Shown piece by piece: positions 1 to 7,433 of a stretch of DNA of 64,000 nt. The translations under genes were made by a program, and so were the position numbers. Within the stretch, counting starts at the first letter, position 1, and each line of letters opens with the position of its first letter. Below the pieces are notes generated by a model. The model had not been told where the DNA came from, did not search any database, and saw only the letters and a list, made by a program, of their open reading frames with translations. Origin of the DNA: Terriglobales bacterium. Lineage in GTDB: Bacteria > Acidobacteriota > Terriglobia > Terriglobales > Acidobacteriaceae. Where the stretch lies: positions 1 through 64,000 of the forward strand of contig DATMXP010000001.1 of NCBI GenBank assembly GCA_035561515.1, written 5' to 3'.

Positions 1-70
1 TTTGTTTTCATAGTCCGTCTTGCAAGTCGTTTGTTTTCTAACTGGGGAGGGGGGTGGGGGTACCCCTGCA
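1..70. repeat. dispersed intergenic repeat, copy A
   Basis: Read on the minus strand, about 41 bases here (TTAGAAAACAAA, then ACTTGCAAGAC, then ATGAAAACAAA) match 39350-39390 with about 5 mismatches. The block is preceded by a C-rich tract that is G-rich on the plus strand at 43-60. The element runs into the left window edge, so its full length is unknown. It looks like the AAAACAAA/GACTT intergenic repeat of Acidobacteriota rather than a gene. The rest of the stretch up to 173 shows nothing coding. Confidence 0.7.
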
Positions 71-173
71 GTGCAATTCGGGCAGATACAACAGCTTGTG
101 GTTTCGGGTGGGGTAGGCGGAGCACCAAACACACTTCGCCACCAAATACCAACGACAACTAAGAACTAGCGGA

Positions 174-905
174 TCACTTTCCTGCCACCGCACGAAGTGG
201 TTTGGCTGCCTCCTTTTCCGCGAAGACCGATGAGTAGACCACGCCCGCGAGAGCTGCGCCGACGATCGGAGCAAGCCAGAACATCCACAGTTGGGCCAGT
301 GCCCACCCACCCACGAAAACGGCCGGTCCGGTGCTGCGCGCCGGGTTAACCGACAGGTTAGTCACGGGGATTCCAATCAAATGGATCAGCGTGAGTGCCA
401 GTCCGATCGGAATACCGGCGAAACCCTGGGGCGCGCGGCGGTCCGTGGCGCCAAGGATCACCAGCAGGAAGAAGAAGGTCAGCACGACTTCGGCGGTGAT
501 ACATGCTGGAAGCGAGTATCCGCCCGGCGAATGAGCACCGTAGCCGTTGGACGCGAATCCAGCCGCGGTGGAGAAGCCCTCTTTTCCGGAAGCGATGATG
601 TAAAGCACCCCGGCACCCACGATACCCCCGGCGACCTGCGCAACAATGTAAGGCAAGAGTTCCGAAGAGGGAAAGCGCTTGCCCACGAAGAGACCGACGG
701 AAACGGCGGGATTGAGATGGCATCCGGAGATGTGCCCGATCGCGAAAGCCATGGTTAGAACAGTGAGCCCGAAGGCGAGTGCGACGCCAGCGAAGCCGAT
801 GCCGAGTTGAGGAAAGCCGGCGGCGAGGACAGCTGCCCCACAACCACCAAAGACCAGCCAGAAAGTACCGAAGAATTCAGCGAAAGCACGCTTCGAAAGC
901 GGCAT
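174..905 (-). CDS. aqpZ: aquaporin Z-type water channel
   Basis: A 243-residue polytopic inner-membrane channel of the MIP family. Both pore half-helices carry intact NPA motifs, at residues 65-67 (HLNPAVS) and 187-189 (VNPARST). His175 and Arg190 match the water-selective filter of AqpZ rather than a glycerol facilitator. Length is normal for the family. The start is supported by GGGAGG about 8 bases upstream. It is transcribed alone and divergently from the TonB-receptor gene across a 600-bp gap, so it is probably a single-gene unit for osmotic water movement. Family assignment is secure; a narrower substrate spectrum cannot be excluded from sequence. Confidence 0.95.
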   Translation of the reverse strand: MPLSKRAFAEFFGTFWLVFGGCGAAVLAAGFPQLGIGFAGVALAFGLTVLTMAFAIGHISGCHLNPAVSVGLFVGKRFPSSELLPYIVAQVAGGIVGAGVLYIIASGKEGFSTAAGFASNGYGAHSPGGYSLPACITAEVVLTFFFLLVILGATDRRAPQGFAGIPIGLALTLIHLIGIPVTNLSVNPARSTGPAVFVGGWALAQLWMFWLAPIVGAALAGVVYSSVFAEKEAAKPLRAVAGK

Positions 906-1505
906 GATGAGCCTCCCGAAATGAAAGTACGAGTGAGGGCCCGTCTGACGCGCCGGATTATAGACCGGGCAAGGGAAGTGTCAAGCGTCGAGAATGGTGG
1001 TTGGATTTCTCGGGGGGCGGCGGGAGACTTACCGCTATCGTTAGCAATTCTGATTTACAACTTCTTTATACTTCGCCGCAAAACACCGCGTGTTTATGTT
1101 GATGCACGTCGTCGCGCCAAGTTGCCGTTGGGTACTCCAGAATTCTGAAGGCTCACGAACTCATACGTCCCGAATTCTGTATGTCATCGATGATGACAAC
1201 GGCTAATTCGCTTTAGAATGAACACCCGACAAATGGCTAAGAACGTGCACCGCTCTTTGTGGGGTCGCGAACGTTCGTTTCGCGCTGGGGACAAAGTAGC
1301 TCGCAGTTGTTGACCATCCACTCACCGTCTTCCTCCTCCTGAAAACCTTCAGCAGGCAAAAGCCAGGCCTTCATCGTCAGCAGTTCTCTTCGGAGCACTC
1401 TCTCGATGGAACTACTCACCGGGCCGCCGCTCTTCGTCTGCAGGGTGTGGGACTGCTGCGGACGACGGCAGCTCACTTCGAACCAGACATCTGGTGGAGG
1501 AACTC
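906..1505. promoter_or_regulatory. 600-bp divergent intergenic region with 17-bp palindrome
   Basis: No convincing gene is seen. Short open frames on both strands lack family likeness and ribosome sites. The stretch must hold the promoters of aqpZ and of the TonB-receptor gene. A perfect interrupted palindrome (TGTCATC, GAT, GATGACA) lies at 1182-1198, about 310 bp before the receptor start, and is operator-like. A TTATACT box near 1064-1070 could be a -10 element. The long distance to the receptor start suggests a long 5' leader, but no known riboswitch was recognised. Confidence 0.4.
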
Positions 1506-4500
1506 ATGAAAGCTAGATTTACACTCGCCGTCGCGTTGGCGTTCGGCGTAGTGTTCTTCCTCGTATCACAACCAGCACAGGGCCAAAGCCTTACACAAGG
1601 AGAGATCCGAGGCGCCGTCACCGATCCAAGCGGCGCGGTCGTCACCGGAGCAACGGTGACCCTGCAAAGCAACACCGGGCAAACGTTCACCCGGACCAGC
1701 AATGCGACAGGACTGTACAATTTCCCGCTGCTCGCGCCTGGAACGTACACCCTTACAGTGTCGGCGCCCAACTATAAGAAGACATCGCGCACTGTCGCAG
1801 TCAGCGTAGGCCAATCGTCAACCATCAATGTCCAGCTTCCCGTGGAAACTGCTACCCAGGAAGTGACGGTGACGGCCGAGAGCGGAGTCATCCAGACCGT
1901 GACTCCTTCACTGACCACCACAATGTCGAATGAGCAGATCCAGTTGGTTCCCAACGGCGGCGGAGATCTGAGCTACATCGCGCAGACGGCCCCTGGTTCC
2001 GTGATGAACAGTCAGGGCGGATACGGCAACTTCTCCAGCAACGGCCTTCCGGCGAACTCGAATAACTTCACCGTGAATAGCATGCCGGAGAACGATCCCT
2101 TCCTGAACCTGAACAACTCCGGAGCCACCAACATCCTGCTCGGCCAGAATGATGTGGACGAGGCGTCCGTGGTGACCAACGGCTACTCGGGTGCGTACTC
2201 GATGGCCGGAGCGAACGTGAACTACGTCAGCAAGCAGGGCACGAATACGTTCCACGGAAATGCAAGCTGGCGCTGGAACGGTCGCAAGGTAAACGCCAAC
2301 AGCTACTTCAACAAGCAGAATGATCCGCCAACTCAACGCGGCTTCGTCAACGACAACATGTGGGCGGCATCGTTCGGCGGTCCGATCCGGAAGGACAAGA
2401 CCTTCTTCTTCGCGAACACCGAAGGGCTGTATGTGATTGTGCCCGTGTCGAGGAATGTCAACGTTCCTACTCAGCAATTCCAGCAGGCGACGTTGGCGAA
2501 CCTGGCCGGGACAAATCCGTCGGAGGTGCCGCTATACCAGAGCATGTTCAATATCTATAACAATGCTCCAGGTTCGAGTTCCGCTCGCAACATCCTGTCG
2601 CACGGTGGGTGCGCCGATTTCAACGGCACTGCCGGGTTCGGAGACGGTGGCACACCTTGCGCATTGCGTTACAACTCCACGGTAGCCGGCAAGACGCACG
2701 AGTGGCTCGTCACCGGCCGGGTTGATCACAACTTCACGGATTCCGACAAGGCATTCGTCCACTTCCGTATGGATCGCGGCGTCCAAGCCACCTACACAGA
2801 TCCGTTGAATCCCATCTTCAACCTGGAGAGCTTTCAGCCGCAGTACGAAGGACAACTCCAGGAAGTACACTCGTTCGGAACCAACACGGTGAATTCGTTC
2901 AGCCTGAACGGATCGTATTATCGCGCGATCTTCCAGCAGGCGGATCCCAAAGCAACCCTGGCATTCCAGCCAGTAGAAGTTGCCTTTTCCTCAGGTGCGC
3001 TGTTCCCGATTGGCCGGAACTACTCGGCTCCAAGCGGTACACCGCAGGGCCGAAACGTTACGCAGTACGGCTTTGTGGATGACTTGAGCCACACGATGGG
3101 AAATCACACGTTCAAGTTAGGCGCAAATTTCTCGCGTTACGACGTGACGACTTACGGACCGGGCATCGGTTCGTTGCCGCTCGTCTCCGGCGAGGGTTTG
3201 ACCGACTTCTTCAACGGTTTGGCAACAAACTTCACGCAGGCTTATCCAACTCGTTTAACGCAGCCGGTTACCCTGTACAACCTCGGCTTCTACGGCGAGG
3301 ACGTTTGGCATGCGGCGTCACGCTTGAGCCTTACGTTCGCGCTGCGGTTCGACCGCAACTCGAACCCGGCATGCAACACCGATTGCTTCAACCGGTTTAC
3401 TTCGCCGTTCACGTCTGTTGATCACAGCGTAGCGACGCCTTACAACCAGACAATCCTTTCGAACCAGCACCTTGCGTTGCCGGATTCGTATCATCCGTGG
3501 ACGATTGAGCCGAGGTTCGGCTTCAACTTCAGTCCGTTTGGGGTTGACCGGGGATTGGTAATCAGCGGCGGATTCGGCATCTTCAACAGCACGTTGCCCG
3601 CTGGATTCGTGGACAGCCTCATCAATAACCTGCCGGGCGATCCATCGTTCACAGTAGGCGGACTGCCGTTCGGTCCGACGACGCCGGGTAACGGCCAGTC
3701 GGCGACCGCGGCAGCAGCGGCGGCGTTGCGGACAGGATTTGCCGACGGATCGAACTTTAATGACCTCAACAACGCCGTAATGGCAGCGACGGGCGGTCTG
3801 ACGGGCTTCTCGAGTCCCAACTTCTTCAACGTGGGGAGTGACATCCATACGCCTCGTTTCCAGGAATGGGATTTGCAGGTCCAGAAGCAATTGGGAGCCA
3901 AGATGTCTTTGAGCCTGAAGTATGTAGGCAATCACGGCATTTGGCAGCAGATCAACAACACCGGCCAGAACGCCTACTGCGGGCTTACGAACCCGGTGAC
4001 GATGCCGGCGGATTCGACGACGTGTTTGAGTCCGGCGAGCGATCCCACGTCAGGAGCATTGCCGTTCTCGTCGTTCTCGGGACTGCCGACTTCGCCGATG
4101 GATGCAAGATTCCTGAACGTGACCGAAATCTCGTCGGGTTATAACTCGAATTACAACGGCTTTACCGCTTCGTTCATGCGGCGGATTTCAGCGTTGCAGT
4201 TCCAGTTCAACTACACGTGGAGTCACGCGCTGGACTTCGTTTCCAACGGAGGTCAGGGCATTACGCCTTACAACTTCGACACGAACACGAGTATTACGGC
4301 TCCGCAGAACCCGTTCAACGTTCGGCAGAACATGTACGGAAATGCGGACTACGATATTCGCCACTACTTCAGCGCAAACTACGTTTACACGACTCCACGA
4401 AATGCGTTCAACGGAAATTTCCTGGGACACCTGCTGGGAGATTGGACAATCGCGGGAACGCTGTTTGCGAGGACGGGTATGCCGTTCACGGTCATCGACA

Positions 4501-4961
4501 CCAGCATTGGAGGTGCGCTGACCAGTTTCGGTTACGACCCGTCGGGCGTGGTTTTTGCCGATCAGACCGGTGCTAGCGGCAGCATGCAGTGCGGTTCGCA
4601 GTACGCGAACGCCTGGAACGGCCAGTGTCCGGCGTTGAAGAACAACTTCGCGGAGAGCACAACCGGTTTCGGAAACCAGCGGCGTAACCAGGTTTACGGG
4701 CCGCATTTCTTCGATACCGATTTGACCCTGACGAAGGGCATCCCGATTCCAAAATGGGAGCACGCTCGCCTGCAACTCGGCGTAACCGCTTATAACCTGT
4801 TCAACCATCCGAACTTCGACCAGCCAGTGGCTGACGTGACCGATCCCAGTTTCGGCACGAGCGTGGTCACGGTGAACGCTCCGACTTCGATTTACGGATC
4901 GTTCCTTGGCGCGGATGCTTCGCCGAGGTTGATACAGACCCAGTTGAAACTTACGTTCTGA
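1506..4961 (+). CDS. TonB-dependent receptor with N-terminal carboxypeptidase-regulatory-like domain
   Basis: A 1151-residue outer-membrane receptor of the large acidobacterial Oar-like class. It has a signal peptide (about 1-27), a carboxypeptidase-regulatory-like beta-sandwich (about 32-118), a plug region and a long beta-barrel ending in ...LKLTF with the C-terminal Phe needed for barrel insertion. ATG 1506 is chosen because GGAGG (1496-1500) sits 5 bases ahead; the frame is also open from a GTG at 1494. Such receptors take up large substrates with TonB-ExbBD energy, and the ligand cannot be deduced. No transport partners are adjacent. A strong terminator follows immediately. Confidence 0.9.
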   Translation: MKARFTLAVALAFGVVFFLVSQPAQGQSLTQGEIRGAVTDPSGAVVTGATVTLQSNTGQTFTRTSNATGLYNFPLLAPGTYTLTVSAPNYKKTSRTVAVSVGQSSTINVQLPVETATQEVTVTAESGVIQTVTPSLTTTMSNEQIQLVPNGGGDLSYIAQTAPGSVMNSQGGYGNFSSNGLPANSNNFTVNSMPENDPFLNLNNSGATNILLGQNDVDEASVVTNGYSGAYSMAGANVNYVSKQGTNTFHGNASWRWNGRKVNANSYFNKQNDPPTQRGFVNDNMWAASFGGPIRKDKTFFFANTEGLYVIVPVSRNVNVPTQQFQQATLANLAGTNPSEVPLYQSMFNIYNNAPGSSSARNILSHGGCADFNGTAGFGDGGTPCALRYNSTVAGKTHEWLVTGRVDHNFTDSDKAFVHFRMDRGVQATYTDPLNPIFNLESFQPQYEGQLQEVHSFGTNTVNSFSLNGSYYRAIFQQADPKATLAFQPVEVAFSSGALFPIGRNYSAPSGTPQGRNVTQYGFVDDLSHTMGNHTFKLGANFSRYDVTTYGPGIGSLPLVSGEGLTDFFNGLATNFTQAYPTRLTQPVTLYNLGFYGEDVWHAASRLSLTFALRFDRNSNPACNTDCFNRFTSPFTSVDHSVATPYNQTILSNQHLALPDSYHPWTIEPRFGFNFSPFGVDRGLVISGGFGIFNSTLPAGFVDSLINNLPGDPSFTVGGLPFGPTTPGNGQSATAAAAAALRTGFADGSNFNDLNNAVMAATGGLTGFSSPNFFNVGSDIHTPRFQEWDLQVQKQLGAKMSLSLKYVGNHGIWQQINNTGQNAYCGLTNPVTMPADSTTCLSPASDPTSGALPFSSFSGLPTSPMDARFLNVTEISSGYNSNYNGFTASFMRRISALQFQFNYTWSHALDFVSNGGQGITPYNFDTNTSITAPQNPFNVRQNMYGNADYDIRHYFSANYVYTTPRNAFNGNFLGHLLGDWTIAGTLFARTGMPFTVIDTSIGGALTSFGYDPSGVVFADQTGASGSMQCGSQYANAWNGQCPALKNNFAESTTGFGNQRRNQVYGPHFFDTDLTLTKGIPIPKWEHARLQLGVTAYNLFNHPNFDQPVADVTDPSFGTSVVTVNAPTSIYGSFLGADASPRLIQTQLKLTF

Positions 4962-4981
4962 CGCACCAGGGCAGAACGATT

Positions 4982-5012
4982 GGGCAGGCTGAGGGGGCCT
5001 GCCCTTTTTTAT
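4982..5012 (+). terminator. rho-independent terminator of the TonB-receptor gene
   Basis: The perfect 8-bp stem GGGCAGGC (4982-4989) and GCCTGCCC (4997-5004) is followed by six T residues. It lies 20 bp after the receptor stop and before the convergent trmO gene. Confidence 0.85.
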
Positions 5013-5049
5013 TCTTTGAGAGAGGCGATCAATCGCCTAGCAACTGAGT

Positions 5050-5445
5050 TCAGCAGATGACCGGCTTGATATCGACAACGGGCGTCCCGTCCACCGCTTC
5101 CAAGCCTGAAAGGCGGATGCGACCGCCATCGACTTCAAGGACGGTCGCGGGGTGAATGCCAATCGGATTCGGCCGATCTGGAGAGCGCGTGGCAAAGACG
5201 CCGGTCAGTGGCCCCGTCCCTCGCGGATGTACTTTCATCGTTTCGCGTCTGCCGAGGTGAAGCCACGTCAGCAGCAGGACTTCCGCGCCCGCTTCCACTC
5301 CCTCGAGTCCCGGATGAAATTCCGGCAGGATCTCGATCCAGGCTTCCGGCGCGCCTTCGGACCCTTGTCGCGGAGCATTTTTCCGATCGGCCAGCGCCGA
5401 CCTCACGACTCCGATGGGCTTCAGCAAAAATGTGCTCTCAGTCAT
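5050..5445 (-). CDS. trmO: tRNA (N6-threonylcarbamoyladenosine(37)-N6)-methyltransferase TrmO
   Basis: A 131-residue UPF0066/TsaA-type protein, near the size of the catalytic domain alone and shorter than E. coli TrmO (235 residues), so the C-terminal extension is absent. Recognisable are the N-terminal PIGVVRS strand, the ...LLTWLHLG segment and the family signature TRSPDRPNPIG. TrmO adds a methyl group from S-adenosylmethionine to t6A37 in threonine tRNAs. It is divergent from the deaminase gene, with only 33 bp between the starts, so the two promoters must overlap. The family is sure; the exact substrate is inferred. Confidence 0.85.
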   Translation of the reverse strand: MTESTFLLKPIGVVRSALADRKNAPRQGSEGAPEAWIEILPEFHPGLEGVEAGAEVLLLTWLHLGRRETMKVHPRGTGPLTGVFATRSPDRPNPIGIHPATVLEVDGGRIRLSGLEAVDGTPVVDIKPVIC

Positions 5446-5460
5446 TTATCTATTTTGCCG

Positions 5461-5466
5461 TACAAT
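5461..5466 (+). promoter_or_regulatory. candidate -10 box (TACAAT) of the deaminase gene
   Basis: TACAAT ends 12 bases before the ATG at 5479, so transcription would start a few bases ahead of the start codon. No Shine-Dalgarno sequence is visible (CCGATTCTT precedes the ATG), which suggests an almost leaderless mRNA. No good -35 is seen. Confidence 0.4.
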
Positions 5467-5478
5467 TTACCGATTCTT

Positions 5479-6069
5479 ATGGATAAGAGTGGAAACACTG
5501 CTGGAACCCTGCCATCATCCCGCCGCCCGGGACGTCATGAGTACCTGATGGGAATTGCGATCGCGGTGCGGAAGCGTGCCGATTGTCGTGGACAGAAAGT
5601 CGGTGCGGCCATCGTTGTGGATGATCGAATCGTCTCGACCGGATACAACGGCACGCCGACGAAGATGGTGAACTGCTCCGATGGCGGATGTATCCGCTGC
5701 TTGAACCGCGACAAGCAGTACCAGTCGGGCACCGGATACGACCTTTGCATCTGCGTGCATGCGGAACAGAATGCGATCATTTCCGCCGCACGCTTTGGGA
5801 TCAGTATCCAAGGTTCCACTATCTACACCACCACGCAACCATGCTTCGGCTGTCTGAAGGAGATGCTGCAGGCACGGGTGAAGAGTATCTACTACATCCA
5901 TCCGTGGACTTCGCCGCGCGACGACGACCAGGAGCGGCAGTACCGAATTCTCATGGGCCAGTTTCCGGAAGGTGTTCACCAGCTTGAGATGGAGGATCCT
6001 GAGGCTGACTGGGCTCTTCCGCCTAAATCGGCTTCCGTGGTTGTGGACCAACACGGGATGGAATCGTAG
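5479..6069 (+). CDS. dCMP deaminase family protein
   Basis: A 196-residue cytidine/deoxycytidylate deaminase. The zinc site is complete: HAE at residues 94-96 (His ligand and catalytic Glu) and PCFGC with Cys122 and Cys125. Extra cysteines at 66-74 (CSDGGCIRC) are typical of dCMP deaminases with a second metal site. It converts dCMP to dUMP for thymidylate synthesis. The open frame extends far upstream to 5152, but that part is antisense to trmO; ATG 5479 gives the expected N-terminus just before HEYLMGIAIAV. ComEB-like late-competence proteins belong to the same family and cannot be separated by sequence alone. Confidence 0.85.
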   Translation: MDKSGNTAGTLPSSRRPGRHEYLMGIAIAVRKRADCRGQKVGAAIVVDDRIVSTGYNGTPTKMVNCSDGGCIRCLNRDKQYQSGTGYDLCICVHAEQNAIISAARFGISIQGSTIYTTTQPCFGCLKEMLQARVKSIYYIHPWTSPRDDDQERQYRILMGQFPEGVHQLEMEDPEADWALPPKSASVVVDQHGMES

Positions 6070-6088
6070 ATCGAAAGAAAGCTTTTGC

Positions 6089-7006
6089 ATGCTTGTTAGA
6101 AAGCTGCTCTGTGCTCTTGTGCTGACGCTGTCTTTGTCGGCCTGCGCCGCGGGTCAACTGCTGAAAGTTATTCCGGGCACGGACGGTTCCGGGCGTGCCA
6201 CGCAACAATGGCGCGAGATGATGGCGCGCCGATTGCCGGAAGGGAAGTTCCGGGAAATCGAGCCGCTCGTCAAACCGTACAACGCTCAGGAGCAAAAGTG
6301 GCTTGAGCTGATCGAGTCGAAAGCGGCCAATTGGGAAACGGAAATCCCGAGGCTAGCCGCGCCGTTTCGGCCAGTCGCCGCGCCGGAAGCCCAAATCGTG
6401 GTAGGGAATCGGGGTGCAGACGACGCATTTACTCACGATCCGCACACGATCGGGTTCGACGTCGAACGGCTGAACGCCTTGTACGGCAACGCGCAATCGC
6501 CTGAGAACGTTGCGCGGATAGATCGCTTCTTCCGGCACGAGTACACTCACCTGCTCCAGAAGGCGTGGTTTGCGAAACATCCCAGTCCCCTAAATACGCC
6601 GCTGCGGCTCGCACTCACTGAAATGTGGACGGAAGGAATGGGAAACTTTTATTCATTGTCTGAGACCTGGCGTTCTCAGAATGGGAGACCTGCTCCGAAA
6701 ACCGTGGAGACGCTTCGAGTGCTCGAACCCAGGATGCTGGCTCGACTCTCGGCCGTTAGCTGCGCGTCATCGGAACAAGCGCAACGGCTGACCCGCGATC
6801 TTTCTAACGGGCACTTCGACGAAAAATGGGGAGCACTTCCAGTCGCACTCTGGTTGGAGCGGGAGTCGACGAACCCGGAGACATTGCGGAATTACGTGCT
6901 TGCGGGACCGGACGGTTTCTGGGACCTTGCGAGACGGAACCTGTCACCTGAACTGAAGTTAATTCTGCAGGAGATCCGAGCCGTCGATGACAAATGCAAA
7001 GAATAA
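6089..7006 (+). CDS. putative lipoprotein metalloprotease-like protein (HEYTH)
   Basis: A 305-residue exported protein starting 19 bp after the deaminase. The N-terminus has a lipoprotein signal with lipobox LSAC (Cys19). A HExxH zinc motif, HEYTH, lies at 150-154, and an acidic motif WTEGMGNFY follows with Glu182 placed like the third ligand of gluzincins. It may therefore be a membrane-anchored zinc peptidase, but I do not recognise the family and no substrate can be named. The long upstream extension of the frame overlaps the deaminase gene and is rejected. It converges on the DUF4242 gene through a shared hairpin. Confidence 0.65.
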   Translation: MLVRKLLCALVLTLSLSACAAGQLLKVIPGTDGSGRATQQWREMMARRLPEGKFREIEPLVKPYNAQEQKWLELIESKAANWETEIPRLAAPFRPVAAPEAQIVVGNRGADDAFTHDPHTIGFDVERLNALYGNAQSPENVARIDRFFRHEYTHLLQKAWFAKHPSPLNTPLRLALTEMWTEGMGNFYSLSETWRSQNGRPAPKTVETLRVLEPRMLARLSAVSCASSEQAQRLTRDLSNGHFDEKWGALPVALWLERESTNPETLRNYVLAGPDGFWDLARRNLSPELKLILQEIRAVDDKCKE

Positions 7007-7026
7007 GGCCGGAATCGTCCGGCCTT
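7005..7026. terminator. bidirectional terminator hairpin
   Basis: The perfect 9-bp stem AAGGCCGGA (7005-7013) and TCCGGCCTT (7018-7026) with loop ATCG sits between two convergent genes, immediately at the stop codon of the HEYTH gene and 3 bp from the stop of the DUF4242 gene. It can serve both strands, though the T runs are short. Confidence 0.7.
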
Positions 7027-7029
7027 GAC

Positions 7030-7326
7030 TCATTGCGCTTTGGCCTTCGCGTCCGGTGTAGCGGTAGTGGGGTCGATAGTCTTCGGAATTTCCGTGATTT
7101 TGTTAGCCGGAAAACCGCTAATCTCGGCGTGCTTGCGAATGATGGATTCGTCCTTCGCGTAGTAAACACAGAAGGTTTTATCGGCAGCGACGAACGAATA
7201 GGCCCACTGAATGTCCGGGCCGAGTTGGCGCAGGGCTTCGTTCGACTTTTGTGCGGCTTCGCGGTACTGCTCGCGTTCCAGACTCCCTACTTTTGGAATT
7301 TCCCGTTCGATCATGAAACGGCGCAT
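7030..7326 (-). CDS. DUF4242 domain-containing small protein
   Basis: A 98-residue protein whose opening (MRRFMIEREIPKVGSL) and ...WAYSFVAADKTFCVYYAKDE core fit the DUF4242 family, proposed nickel-binding or ferredoxin-like-fold proteins of unknown role. The ATG at 7326 has AAAGGAG upstream; the frame extends 13 codons further but lacks a ribosome site. The protein has no signal peptide and is likely cytoplasmic. It lies alone between convergent and tandem neighbours with no functional link that I can see. Confidence 0.75.
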   Translation of the reverse strand: MRRFMIEREIPKVGSLEREQYREAAQKSNEALRQLGPDIQWAYSFVAADKTFCVYYAKDESIIRKHAEISGFPANKITEIPKTIDPTTATPDAKAKAQ

Positions 7327-7433
7327 GACATCTCCTTTGCCGGCGGCTGGCCGGCTCCTCACCAAGTCGAAACAGCATAGGATGATTCAGGGGAAAAGGG
7401 AAGCCGCGCCAATTTGTAGAGGAGCGAGTTTCG

